DNA of 59,689 nucleotides, from positions 1-59,689 of the forward strand of contig NZ_CABVPP010000049.1 of assembly GCF_902499075.1 (NCBI RefSeq). The letters are read 5' to 3'. Positions 35,585 through 43,298 of this stretch are shown here, in pieces. Under the pieces are notes generated by a model, which ran no database searches, had not been told where the DNA came from, and saw nothing but the letters and a program-made list of their open reading frames with translations. Numbering within the stretch: position 1 is the first letter of the stretch; each line of letters opens with the position of its first letter. The stretch comes from Burkholderia pseudomultivorans (GTDB lineage Bacteria; Pseudomonadota; Gammaproteobacteria; Burkholderiales; Burkholderiaceae). A program made the position numbers and the translations under genes.

Positions 35585-36526
35585 TCAACCGACCCGATAC
35601 GCGTACTCGCGGCGCTCCGACTGCACCGGATCGTTGCGGCTCTCGGCCAGCGCGCCCGCATGGCGGTCGGCGATGAAGCGCTTGATGTCCGACTCCGCGC
35701 GCGCCAGCGCAGACAGGCCGGCCAGCACCGCGCTCTGCGGCACGCGCACCGGCTCGTCGCTCGCGCCGTGGCGATCGATCCACTGGCGCGCCCAGTCGAG
35801 CGCGTACTGCTCGGCTTCCTCGGGATCGGTGAAGCGCGGGCCGATCAGGCCCGAGCGCTCGACGCGCCGGTCGTCCTGCACGATCTCGGCCCAGGCGCGG
35901 TACATCAGGTTCTGCACCGGCTGCGCGATACCGTAGATCGTGTAGCCGCGATACTCGTCGACCTGCGGTTCGGCCGACGCGAAGCTCGCGGACGACACGC
36001 GCGCATGGCGCAGTCCGGCCTCCGGCGCGCCGGGCACGGTGAACGACGCGTCGGACGATGCCTGCGCTTCGTCTCGCGACGCGGCACCGCCCCGCGCGCC
36101 CTCGTCGGACCAAACGTTTGCCTGCGCCACCGGCAATTGCCACGACTCGGGGTTCTGCCAGAACACGCCGCGCAAACGGTCGTTGTCGGGCACGGGTTCC
36201 GCGCGGCACGCGGGTGCGACCGGCACCGGCGGCGGCGGAACATACGCGAACGTGCGTCCGCTGAACTGGGTCAGCACGTCGATCATCTGCAGCAGCGTGC
36301 CGTTCGCGAGCCACTCTTCGTAGCGGCGGCGGCACGTCGGGCCGGACGGGTAACGACCCGGCAGCTTGGACCAGGCTTCGCCCGTGGTCAGAATCCAGAG
36401 CACCGCGTTGGCGACGACGCGCGGTTCCGCGCGTGGACGACCGCGGCGGTTCAGCCGGATGGGTTCATCGGCGATCAGCGGTGAAAGACGAAACCACTCT
36501 TCATCGTTAAGCTCATCGAAGAACAT
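35585..36526 (-). CDS. DUF4096 (IS5-type transposase N-terminus) fusion protein, likely domesticated
   Basis: A 313-residue protein. Residues ~1-95 are the N-terminal domain of IS5/IS402-type transposases (LNDEEWFRLSPLIADE, RRGRPRAEPRVVANAVLWIL, TTGEAWSKLPGRYPSGPTC), which folds as a helix-turn-helix DNA binder. The DDE catalytic half is absent. A Pro-rich linker (PPPPVPVAP) and a poorly conserved middle lead to an unrelated C-terminal domain (DEYRGYTIYGIAQPV, AEQYALDWARQWIDRH). That domain resembles small Burkholderia domains of unknown role, and I cannot name it firmly. No terminal repeats flank the gene. ATG at 36526 has GGAGAG upstream. It looks like a captured transposase domain now serving as a regulator, placed next to the cepacian genes. 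Confidence 0.8.
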   Translation of the reverse strand: MFFDELNDEEWFRLSPLIADEPIRLNRRGRPRAEPRVVANAVLWILTTGEAWSKLPGRYPSGPTCRRRYEEWLANGTLLQMIDVLTQFSGRTFAYVPPPPVPVAPACRAEPVPDNDRLRGVFWQNPESWQLPVAQANVWSDEGARGGAASRDEAQASSDASFTVPGAPEAGLRHARVSSASFASAEPQVDEYRGYTIYGIAQPVQNLMYRAWAEIVQDDRRVERSGLIGPRFTDPEEAEQYALDWARQWIDRHGASDEPVRVPQSAVLAGLSALARAESDIKRFIADRHAGALAESRNDPVQSERREYAYRVG

Positions 36527-37167
36527 AGCAGATCTCTCCACGCAGCCAGGCCGGGGCTGCGATTGGCGGCGCCGTCGCGACGAGTCGCGGGGCGGCCGGG
36601 TTGCACGTTATGGTTATCCGGTTGTGCACGCCGGCGCGACACCGCACTACCTCGGTGCCGCAATTCCCGGCAATGGCGCACAAATCACGGTCTCACTCCA
36701 ATGTGGGAATTTTTGTGCACGAAGCATACCATCCCTAGGGTTTATCTCAATATGACAATGACTTAATGTTACGCACTGAAACAACCTGCCAAGGATGCGA
36801 AATCTTTTTATGCATGAATTTTTTTACGGGATGCTTATGCGGAACGCTGTGAAGCCCCGTCTGGCGTGGCTTTGCGGGATGCCTACGAAACTTGCGGAGC
36901 AGCCATTTCGCCGTGCTCCGACCCTTACCGGTAACAAACCCGGGATTCACGACTGAAAATCGGTAAATCCGGGAAAAATTGGTAACGAGATATTCACGAA
37001 CCGGTAAATCATTCAATTGCGTGCCGATGGAATTATCTCCACGCACAAGCTTTTATCGTTTCTCCTGCGGGCGATGAAAGCGACCTGACGTGACGCGCAC
37101 GTTGTTTCGCTGCGCGCAAGCGCGCGCAGGCAAAAATGTCGTCGCAACGGGAGGCGCGAGCGCGCCG
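36527..37167. other. AT-rich upstream region of the DUF4096 gene
   Basis: The 641 bases contain no gene I can support. The part from 36690 to 37060 is markedly AT-rich. It holds the promoter candidate at 36723-36750 and repeats of CGGTAAATC (36961-36969, 37002-37010), ATTCACGA (36945-36952, 36992-36999) and GGTAAC (36930-36935, 36981-36986). A 99-codon frame on the - strand (36747-37046) has no recognisable features. Confidence 0.5.
36723..36750 (-). promoter_or_regulatory. candidate promoter with palindromic spacer
   Basis: On the - strand TTGAGA (36745-36750) and TATGCT (36723-36728) are separated by 16 bases, a good sigma-70 arrangement. The spacer contains the perfect palindrome CCCTAGGG (36733-36740), placed like an operator. 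Transcription would start near 36716, leaving a leader of about 190 bases before the DUF4096 gene. Confidence 0.45.
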
Positions 37168-37749
37168 TCAGCGCAGGTCGCCGGCCAGCGACGCGGTCAC
37201 TTCCGTGTCGATGCGCTGTGCCGGCATCTTGTACGCCGGATGATCGCAGCCGATCGACAGCGCCGCGCCGCCCTTGAGCGCCGCACGCATCGGCGCGCTC
37301 AGCTCGAAGCGCACGAAATGCACGGCGGAGGTCTTCTCCGCGTTGTCGCGTTCGAGATCCTCGTCGGCGATCGCATGGACCGGCGCGTAACCGTCGACCT
37401 GCAGGTACACGCGATCCTCGATGCCGATCAGCCGCGCGAGCGCCGCACGCCGTTCGGCCTCGTGCTCGTACTCGATCTGCATCGTCGCCTTCAGGTTGGT
37501 GCCGTCGGGCACCAGCGGCAGATAGGCCTCCAGTTCGCCTTCGATGCCCGCCTCGTCGAAGATCTTCTCGATGTGCAGCATCTCCTGGATCTGATAGCGG
37601 ATCGTGGTCTCGTCCTCGAACAGGAAGCGCAGATGATTGCCGAGCGATACCGCGCGGCGGCGCTTGTACGCGACGAGCCGCGCATGTTCGTCCTTGCGGA
37701 TCTTCGCGTACGCTTCGAGCGTCAGCAGGGAGTCGCGGGTCAGCGTCAT
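37168..37749 (-). CDS. DUF3501 family protein
   Basis: A 193-residue soluble protein of the DUF3501 family (LLTLEAYAKIRKDEHARLVAY, FLFEDETTIRYQIQEMLHIE, VHFVRFEL, SIGCDHPAY). No function is established. The family regularly occurs behind a rubrerythrin and an Fe-S protein, as here: it follows the Fe-S gene after 39 bases and is the last gene of that unit. The single invariant-looking CDHP near the end could bind metal or a cofactor; this is a guess. Confidence 0.9.
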   Translation of the reverse strand: MTLTRDSLLTLEAYAKIRKDEHARLVAYKRRRAVSLGNHLRFLFEDETTIRYQIQEMLHIEKIFDEAGIEGELEAYLPLVPDGTNLKATMQIEYEHEAERRAALARLIGIEDRVYLQVDGYAPVHAIADEDLERDNAEKTSAVHFVRFELSAPMRAALKGGAALSIGCDHPAYKMPAQRIDTEVTASLAGDLR

Positions 37750-37788
37750 GAATGTCCTCGTCCTGGTTCGTCGGGCGGCCGCTGCCCG

Positions 37789-39126
37789 TCAGATGCCGTA
37801 TGCGCGGCGCAGCAGCGTGAGCGGATGCGCGAGCGGCGCCGACGGCAGCCCGTGTTCGTCGATGCCCTGCGCGATGTGATGGCCGGCCAGCGCGCAATCG
37901 GACGACACGAAATCCGGCTTCGGCTCCGCCATCGCCTTGAACACCGGCGCACCGATCCGCATCGCGTCCGCATGGAAGGCCTTCTTCACGCCGAACGTGC
38001 CCGCGTGGCCCGAGCAGCGCTCGACGACGTTCACGCGCGTATCGGGCACGAGCGACAGCGTGTCGGCCGTCTTGCGGCCGATGTTCTGCACGCGCGCATG
38101 GCACGGCACGTGATACGACACGGTGCCGAGGCCGGTCTTGAAATCGGTCTTCAGCAGTCCGTCGCGGTGCCGCGCGATCACGTATTCGAACGGATCCCAG
38201 AACGCGTCGGCGACCGCGCGCACCGCTTCGTCGTCGGGGAACATCAGCGGCAGCTCGTTCTTGTACATCAGCACGCAGCTCGGGATCGCGCCGATCAGCG
38301 CATAGCCTTCGCGCGCATAGCGTTCGAGCACCGGAATGTTCACGGCCTTCTTCGCGGCGACGCCGGCGAGATTGCCCTGTTCGAGCAGCGGCATTCCGCA
38401 GCAGGCCTCGCGCGTCACGAGTTCGTACGGGATGTCGTTGTGCGCGAGGATCGCGAGCAGGTCGTGGCCGATGCCGGGCTCGTTGAAATTCACGTAGCAG
38501 GTCGCGTAGATCGCGACCCGGCCGGGCGTGCGCTCGCCGTCGCGCGCAGCCGGCGCGGACGAACGCTGCGCCGCGCGCCGGAACTTGCGCGGCGCGAATT
38601 CCGGCAGCCACGCGTGGCGGTCGACGCCGAGCACCGCTTCGAGCGCATGGCGCGCGGGCGGCGTGCGGTTGACCGCGTTCACCGTCTGCGTGACGACCGG
38701 GATGCCGGCGAGATGGCCGAGCGCGTCGGTGTTCGACAACAGCCTGTCGCCCAGCTTCGCTTCGCCGCGCCGGTAGCGCGCGGCCTTGCCGCGCAGCATC
38801 AGGTGCGGGAAATCGACGTTCCACGCATGCGGCGGCACGTACGGGCATTTCGTCATGTAGCAGAGGTCGCACAGATAGCACTGGTCGACGACCTTGCCGA
38901 ACGCGTCCTTCGGCACCTCGGCGACGTCGCCCATCGGCGTGTCGTCGACGAGATCGAACAGCGTCGGGAACGCGCCGCACAGCGACACGCAGCGCCGGCA
39001 TCCCGCGCAGATGTCGAACACGCGCGTCATCTCGGCGTCGATCTCGGCCTGGTCGTAGAACACTTCGGACTGCCAGTCGAGCGGATGCCGGGTCGGGGCT
39101 TCGAGGCTGCCTTCCTTGTGGGGCAT
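37789..39126 (-). CDS. GlpC/HdrD-type iron-sulfur protein
   Basis: A 445-residue protein. It has two ferredoxin-like cluster motifs, CAGCRRCVSLC (residues ~40-50) and CYLCDLCYMTKCPY (~84-97), followed by two cysteine-rich CCG-type domains (TREACCGMPLLEQGN ~240 and ERCSGHAGTFGV ~365). This is the layout of GlpC and of heterodisulfide-reductase subunits, which carry electrons between a flavoprotein and quinone or thiols. No flavoprotein partner is present. Placed between rubrerythrin and DUF3501 genes, it may deliver electrons to the rubrerythrin. ATG at 39126 chosen for GGAGCG upstream; an ATG 12 bases earlier is possible. Confidence 0.88.
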   Translation of the reverse strand: MPHKEGSLEAPTRHPLDWQSEVFYDQAEIDAEMTRVFDICAGCRRCVSLCGAFPTLFDLVDDTPMGDVAEVPKDAFGKVVDQCYLCDLCYMTKCPYVPPHAWNVDFPHLMLRGKAARYRRGEAKLGDRLLSNTDALGHLAGIPVVTQTVNAVNRTPPARHALEAVLGVDRHAWLPEFAPRKFRRAAQRSSAPAARDGERTPGRVAIYATCYVNFNEPGIGHDLLAILAHNDIPYELVTREACCGMPLLEQGNLAGVAAKKAVNIPVLERYAREGYALIGAIPSCVLMYKNELPLMFPDDEAVRAVADAFWDPFEYVIARHRDGLLKTDFKTGLGTVSYHVPCHARVQNIGRKTADTLSLVPDTRVNVVERCSGHAGTFGVKKAFHADAMRIGAPVFKAMAEPKPDFVSSDCALAGHHIAQGIDEHGLPSAPLAHPLTLLRRAYGI

Positions 39127-39256
39127 GGGGCGCTCCATCGAGCGTGGCGCGCAGGCGCGCGAACCCGCCGCCCGCGCGAGGCGGGCAGCGATCGACGAAC
39201 GGTCCGCCCGTCGCCGGGCGTGACCGCACCGGGCCGTGCAGCGGGCGGCGAACCCG

Positions 39257-39679
39257 TCAGTCGACGAGTGCCTCGAGCGCCTTCGTATAGCGGTTCGCGT
39301 GACTGCGCTCGGCCTTCGCGAGCGTTTCGAACCAGTTGGCGATTTCGTCGAAACCTTCGTCGCGCGCCGTCTTCGCCATGCCGGGATACATGTCGGTGTA
39401 TTCGTGCGTTTCGCCGGCGATCGCCGATTCGAGATTCAGCCGCGACGAACCGAACGGCAAGCCCGTCGCCGGGTCGCCGACCGTTTCCAGGTATTCGAGG
39501 TGGCCGTGCGCATGACCCGTCTCGCCTTCGGCGGTCGAACGGAACAGCGCGGCAACGTCGTTCTGGCCTTCGACGTCCGCCTTCGACGCGAAATACAGAT
39601 AGCGCCGGTTCGCCTGCGATTCGCCCGCGAATGCGGCCTTCAGGTTCTCTTCGGTTTTGCTGCCCTTGAGTTGAGCCAT
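39257..39679 (-). CDS. rubrerythrin (erythrin domain only)
   Basis: A 140-residue four-helix di-iron protein. The iron ligands are in [34 protein letters not shown] and [11 protein letters not shown], giving the paired E/E-x-x-H pattern. The C-terminal rubredoxin domain of classical rubrerythrins is missing, so it needs a separate electron donor. Rubrerythrins reduce hydrogen peroxide in the cytoplasm. GGAGGCG before the ATG is a strong ribosome site. It leads a three-gene unit with the Fe-S protein and DUF3501. Confidence 0.93.
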   Translation of the reverse strand: MAQLKGSKTEENLKAAFAGESQANRRYLYFASKADVEGQNDVAALFRSTAEGETGHAHGHLEYLETVGDPATGLPFGSSRLNLESAIAGETHEYTDMYPGMAKTARDEGFDEIANWFETLAKAERSHANRYTKALEALVD

Positions 39680-39858
39680 TTGCGCCTCCGTTCGTGTCGG
39701 CGCGGCCGCGTGCAAGACCGGGCCGATGAAGTATGTGGGGAACGATGCGTTTGCCGGGACGCGCGCATCGTGCTCTTTAATCTAGGCGCTGGCGTTCGCA
39801 TCCCCCAATAGGCATTTTCAATCCGCGCGATAGTACGCGGCCGGGCGTTGCGCGTCGG

Positions 39859-41127
39859 TCATGCGTCGGTCGCGCGCCGCAGCAGCAGTTCGCGCTCGCG
39901 CGCATTGCGGGTCAGTTCGGCCGCGCGCCGGAACTCGGCCTTCGCCTCGTCGGCGCGGCCGAGCTTCGCGAGCAGGTCGCCGCGCACGCTCGGCAGCCAG
40001 TGATAGCGCACCAGCGCGGGATCGTCGCGCAGCGCGTCGACGAGTTCGAGCGCGGCGGCCGGCCCGAACGCCATCCCCACCGCCACCGCGCGATTCAGCT
40101 CGACGACGGGCGACGGCGCGACCTCGACGAGCGCGTCGTACAGCGCGACGATCTGCGCCCAGTCGGTTTCCGACGCGTGCCGCGCGCGCGCATGGCAGGC
40201 CGCGAGCGCGGCCTGCAGCGCATACGGGCCGCGCACGCCGCCGAGCTTCGTCGCCCGCTCGAGCGCGGCGAGGCCGCGCCGGATCAGCAGCGGATCCCAG
40301 CGGCTGCGGTCCTGGTCGAGCAGCAGCACGGGCCGCCCCTGCGCATCGGTGCGCGCATGCAGGCGCGACGCCTGCAGCTCCATCAGCGCGACGAGCCCGA
40401 GCACCTCGCTCTCGTCCGGCGCGAGCCCGGCCAGCACGCGGCCGAGCCGCAGCGCCTCGTCGCACAGCGCCGGGCGCATCCAGTCGTCGCCCGCGGTCGC
40501 CGCATACCCTTCGTTGAAGACCAGGTAGATCACTTCGAGCACCGACGCGAGGCGGGCCGGCCGCGCATCGGCGGCCGGCACCTCGAACGGCACGCGCGCC
40601 GCCGCGAGCGTGCGCTTCGCGCGCACGATCCGCTGCGCGATCGTCGGCTCGGGCGTCAGGAACGCGCGCGCGATCTCGCCCGTCGTCAGCCCGCCGAGCA
40701 GCCGCAGCGTCAGCGCGACGCGCGCATCGGTCGACAGCACCGGGTGGCACGACGTGAAGATCAGCCGCAGCAGGTCGTCGCCGATGTCGTCGTCGCGCGC
40801 GTCGGCGAGCGCATCCGCGATGTCGGGCACCACGTGCGCCTCGAGCGCATCCATTTCGTGGCCGAGCTGGCTGCGCTTCGCCGCATGCAGCGACTCCTGG
40901 CGAACGCGGTCGAGCGCGCGGCGCTTCACGGCCGTCATCAGCCACGCGGCCGGGTTGTCGGGCACGCCGTCGACGGGCCAGTGCTCGAGCGCCGCGACGA
41001 GCGTGTCCTGCGCCAGTTCCTCGGCCACGCCGACATCGCGCACCACGCGCGCGGCGCGCGCGATGATCTTCGGCGCCTCGATCCGCCACACCGCTTCGAT
41101 CGCACGATGCGTCGCCGCATGCGTCAC
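39859..41127 (-). CDS. ECF42-type sigma factor with C-terminal TPR-like domain
   Basis: A 422-residue sigma factor. Region 2 is VAEELAQDTLVAALEHWP with DNPAAWLMTAVKRRALDRVR (residues ~30-70), and region 4 is ALTLRLLGGLTTGEIARAFL with PTIAQRIVRAKRTL. Beyond residue ~180 lies the DUF6596 extension (LEVIYLVFNEGY) and TPR-like helices ending near the C-terminus. This is the ECF42 group, which has no anti-sigma factor and is found next to DGPF (YCII) genes, as here. The extension is needed for activity in studied members. GTG at 41127 overlaps the VOC stop (GTGA). Confidence 0.93.
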   Translation of the reverse strand: MTHAATHRAIEAVWRIEAPKIIARAARVVRDVGVAEELAQDTLVAALEHWPVDGVPDNPAAWLMTAVKRRALDRVRQESLHAAKRSQLGHEMDALEAHVVPDIADALADARDDDIGDDLLRLIFTSCHPVLSTDARVALTLRLLGGLTTGEIARAFLTPEPTIAQRIVRAKRTLAAARVPFEVPAADARPARLASVLEVIYLVFNEGYAATAGDDWMRPALCDEALRLGRVLAGLAPDESEVLGLVALMELQASRLHARTDAQGRPVLLLDQDRSRWDPLLIRRGLAALERATKLGGVRGPYALQAALAACHARARHASETDWAQIVALYDALVEVAPSPVVELNRAVAVGMAFGPAAALELVDALRDDPALVRYHWLPSVRGDLLAKLGRADEAKAEFRRAAELTRNARERELLLRRATDA

Positions 41128-41540
41128 GACGCGTGCCCCTGGGCGGTCCCGTCCTGTTCCGCGTACATCAGCTCCCATACGTGGCCGTCCGGATCGGCGA
41201 ACGCGTGGCCGTACATGCCCGGATACTCCTGCGGCGGGCGCGGCACCGCGCCGCCGGCCGCGCGGGCGGTCGCGACGGTGCGGTCGACTTCCGCGCGGCT
41301 TTCGCAGGACAGGCACGGCAGGATCTGCACGTGCGTCGCCGGTTCGACGACGGTCTTGTCGGTGAAGCTCCGGAAGAACGGCCGGACCAGCAGCATCGCG
41401 AAGATCGTGTCGCTGATCCGGATGCAGGCGGCCTGGTCGTTCGTATAAGCCGGCACGACGCCGAAGCCGAGCGCCTCGTAGAACGCCCGGGCGCGCGGCA
41501 GGTCGGCCACCGGCAGATTGATGAAGATCATCTTGTGCAT
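41124..41540 (-). CDS. VOC (glyoxalase/bleomycin-resistance) family protein
   Basis: A 138-residue protein of the vicinal-oxygen-chelate fold: FINLPVADLPRARAFYEALG at the start and HAFADPDGHVWELMY at the end, with the metal-ligand-type Glu in WELMY. The variant matches the lactoylglutathione-lyase-like proteins that accompany ECF42 sigma factors. Reaction unknown. ATG at 41540 chosen; GGGAGCG lies upstream. It starts 26 bases after the DGPF gene and overlaps the sigma gene start. Confidence 0.9.
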   Translation of the reverse strand: MHKMIFINLPVADLPRARAFYEALGFGVVPAYTNDQAACIRISDTIFAMLLVRPFFRSFTDKTVVEPATHVQILPCLSCESRAEVDRTVATARAAGGAVPRPPQEYPGMYGHAFADPDGHVWELMYAEQDGTAQGHAS

Positions 41541-41566
41541 GACGGTCGCTCCCGTTGATATCGATG

Positions 41567-41989
41567 TCAGAGGGCGCGGTCGCGCCCGACCTGCAGTTCG
41601 CGGAACCGCTCGACCGCGTCGCTCGGCGTCAGGTCGTCCAGCTCGAACAGCGGACGCACCTCGATTTCCGCGTCCATGTCGGCGCCGAACGGCGCCGGGA
41701 AGCGGCGCGTCCATTCGAGCGCCTCGTCGCGCGAACGCACCTGGATCAGCGTATAGCCGGCGATCAGCTCCTTCGTTTCGGCGAACGGGCCGTCGACCAC
41801 CGTGCCCCTGCCGCCCGAATAGCGTACGCGCCAGCCCTCCGCGCTGGGGCGCAGGCCCGTCGCGTCGAGCAGCACGCCGGCTTTCGCCAGTTCCTCGTGA
41901 TAGTCGGTCATCGCCTCGACCAGCCGGTCGTCCGGCAACGCGCCGGATTCGCTGACGGCGTTCGCCCGGACCATGATCATGAATCGCAT
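41567..41989 (-). CDS. YCII/DGPF-domain protein (copy 1)
   Basis: A 140-residue protein with the DGPF core TVVDGPFAETKELIAGYTLI (residues ~63-82), the fold of YciI-type proteins. Such genes are the usual targets and neighbours of ECF42 sigma factors; their biochemical role is unknown. The N-terminus MRFMIMVRA is typical. Second gene of the four-gene unit that ends with the sigma factor. Confidence 0.92.
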   Translation of the reverse strand: MRFMIMVRANAVSESGALPDDRLVEAMTDYHEELAKAGVLLDATGLRPSAEGWRVRYSGGRGTVVDGPFAETKELIAGYTLIQVRSRDEALEWTRRFPAPFGADMDAEIEVRPLFELDDLTPSDAVERFRELQVGRDRAL

Positions 41990-42114
41990 CGTTCGCTCCT
42001 TGTTGTCGGTGGATGAAGGCGCGCGCTCATCGGCGCCTTGTCTGGACGACGCGCGGAACGCGACCGGATCGACACGCGGCGCGACGCATCAGGGTAAATA
42101 CCTAGCCGGCGTGC

Positions 42115-42468
42115 CTACAGGAAGCACGGGCCGACCGCGCGCACCTCGACCGTGCACCATTGGGCGGCCGGGCACTGGCGCGCGATCTCGATCGCCTCGT
42201 CGCGCGTATCGACATCGACGATGAAAAAACCGCCGATCATCTCCTTCGCTTCCGCGAACGGACCGTCGAGCAGGCGCGTCTCGCCGTCGCGCATCTGCAC
42301 GCGCGCGCCGTGCTCGGCGCGCTCCAGCGACTCGACCGCGCGCAGCACGCCGCGCGCCTTCAGCGTCTCGGCGAACGCGACCATGCTCGCGTAGAGCGCC
42401 TGCCCCTCCTCGAGCGTGCGTTCGGCGCGCTGGCCGACCGGTTCGACAATCAATAGCATGTAGGACAT
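42115..42468 (-). CDS. YCII/DGPF-domain protein (copy 2)
   Basis: A 117-residue DGPF protein (MSYMLLIVEPVGQR at the start, RLLDGPFAEAKEMIGGFFI as core). It is clearly diverged from copy 1, so not a recent duplicate. It is the first gene of the ECF42 unit and is separated from copy 1 by 125 bases. Its upstream region holds paired palindromes that could be control sites. ATG at 42468 preceded by AGGAGA. Confidence 0.92.
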   Translation of the reverse strand: MSYMLLIVEPVGQRAERTLEEGQALYASMVAFAETLKARGVLRAVESLERAEHGARVQMRDGETRLLDGPFAEAKEMIGGFFIVDVDTRDEAIEIARQCPAAQWCTVEVRAVGPCFL

Positions 42469-42581
42469 GGATGTCTCCTGTAAGGACCGGCATGCCGCGC
42501 ATCCGATGCGCGGTGCGCGGCCCGGCCGCCGCCGCGGCCCGCCTGTCGGGCACAAATCCTGCGCCACCGCAAAAAGGCGTT

Positions 42582-42618
42582 AGTGCAATTGCATCACCGC
42601 CTCTACTGCAATGGCACT
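42582..42618. promoter_or_regulatory. paired palindromic sites upstream of the ECF42 unit
   Basis: AGTGCAATTGCATC (42582-42595) and ACTGCAATGGCACT (42605-42618) share the core TGCAAT-x-GCA and have centres 23 bases apart, about two helical turns. They lie 114-150 bases before the first DGPF gene and could bind a dimeric regulator cooperatively. Confidence 0.35.
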
Positions 42619-42713
42619 ATTTACCTGATACGTGCGGCGACGCCATATTTACCGGACTTTCATTTCGAACGACAGCGGCCGTGCCCGACCGGGAATTTTT
42701 TCAACCGCTGCGG

Positions 42714-42734
42714 AGCCCCGCCGCACGGGGCTTT
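42714..42734 (+). terminator. orphan terminator-like hairpin
   Basis: AGCCCCG (42714-42720) and CGGGGCT (42726-42732) form a 7-base stem with a 5-base loop followed by TT. It lies inside a divergent promoter region where no + strand gene ends, so it may close a small RNA transcribed across 42590-42735 or an upstream leader. Confidence 0.35.
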
Positions 42735-42771
42735 CCGGCAAGCCGGCGGACGAATTGAAAATTTGTCTCGA

Positions 42772-42785
42772 AACTCAATTGAGTT
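42772..42785. promoter_or_regulatory. 14-base palindrome before DUF883 gene
   Basis: AACTCAATTGAGTT is a perfect palindrome 72 bases before the DUF883 start, in the position of an operator near a -35 box. Regulator unknown. Confidence 0.35.
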
Positions 42786-42856
42786 AGTTGAATCACATAG
42801 GTTGTTGCGATTCGTCTTATCTTCAATTTTGCCTTGAACAAAGGAGGATAAACACC

Positions 42857-43243
42857 ATGGCGCTCACCGACTCGATCGAACACAAGCTGGACCGCGGGTT
42901 GTCCGAAGTCCGCCGCACCGGCCGGCGCGTGGGACGCTCGACGCGCTCCGCCGCCCGCGACCTGCATGCGGACGTGCAGGACGATCTGCGCGGGCTGGTC
43001 GACGAACTGGAAGATCTGCTGAAGAACGACGGCGACGGCGATATCGCCGCGCTGCGCAAGCGCGTGCAGTCGCGGCTCGACGAAGCGCGCAGCGCGCTCG
43101 ACCACGCGTCGGGCAACGCGGCCGCCCGGCTGCGCGATTCGGCCGAACGCGTGTCGCAGGTCGTGCACGACAACCCGTGGCAGACCGCGGGCGTCGTCGC
43201 CGGCCTCGCGTTCGTTGCGGGCCTGCTCCTTGCCCGCCGTTGA
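42857..43243 (+). CDS. DUF883 (ElaB/YqjD-type) membrane-anchored protein
   Basis: A 128-residue protein: long charged helices (DIAALRKRVQSRLDEARSAL, likely coiled coil) and one C-terminal membrane helix (PWQTAGVVAGLAFVAGLLLA). This is the ElaB/YqjD pattern; E. coli YqjD is a C-tail-anchored protein that binds ribosomes in stationary phase. The Asn-Pro-Trp before the helix is a family mark. AAAGGAGGATAAACACC before the ATG gives an almost ideal ribosome site, so it is probably abundant. The SYLF gene follows after 55 bases. Confidence 0.9.
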   Translation: MALTDSIEHKLDRGLSEVRRTGRRVGRSTRSAARDLHADVQDDLRGLVDELEDLLKNDGDGDIAALRKRVQSRLDEARSALDHASGNAAARLRDSAERVSQVVHDNPWQTAGVVAGLAFVAGLLLARR

Positions 43244-43298
43244 AGAACGGGGCCGGCTGTCCCGTTCGTCCTCTATCCGATCACAAAGGAGAACCGCC

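Larger units (their letters stand above)
42469..42856. other. divergent region, ECF42 unit / DUF883 gene
   Basis: This 388-base region includes the paired palindromes (42582-42618), an orphan hairpin followed by TTT (42714-42734), a perfect 14-base palindrome AACTCAATTGAGTT (42772-42785) and the strong ribosome site AAAGGAGGA of the DUF883 gene. The right half is AT-rich. Confidence 0.55.

Noticed and set aside
35585-36526. Active insertion sequence
   Set aside because: No DDE catalytic domain and no terminal inverted repeats or target duplication visible around the gene.
36747-37046. 99-residue - strand frame in the AT-rich gap
   Set aside because: No domain, no convincing ribosome site, and the promoter candidate at 36723-36750 overlaps its end.
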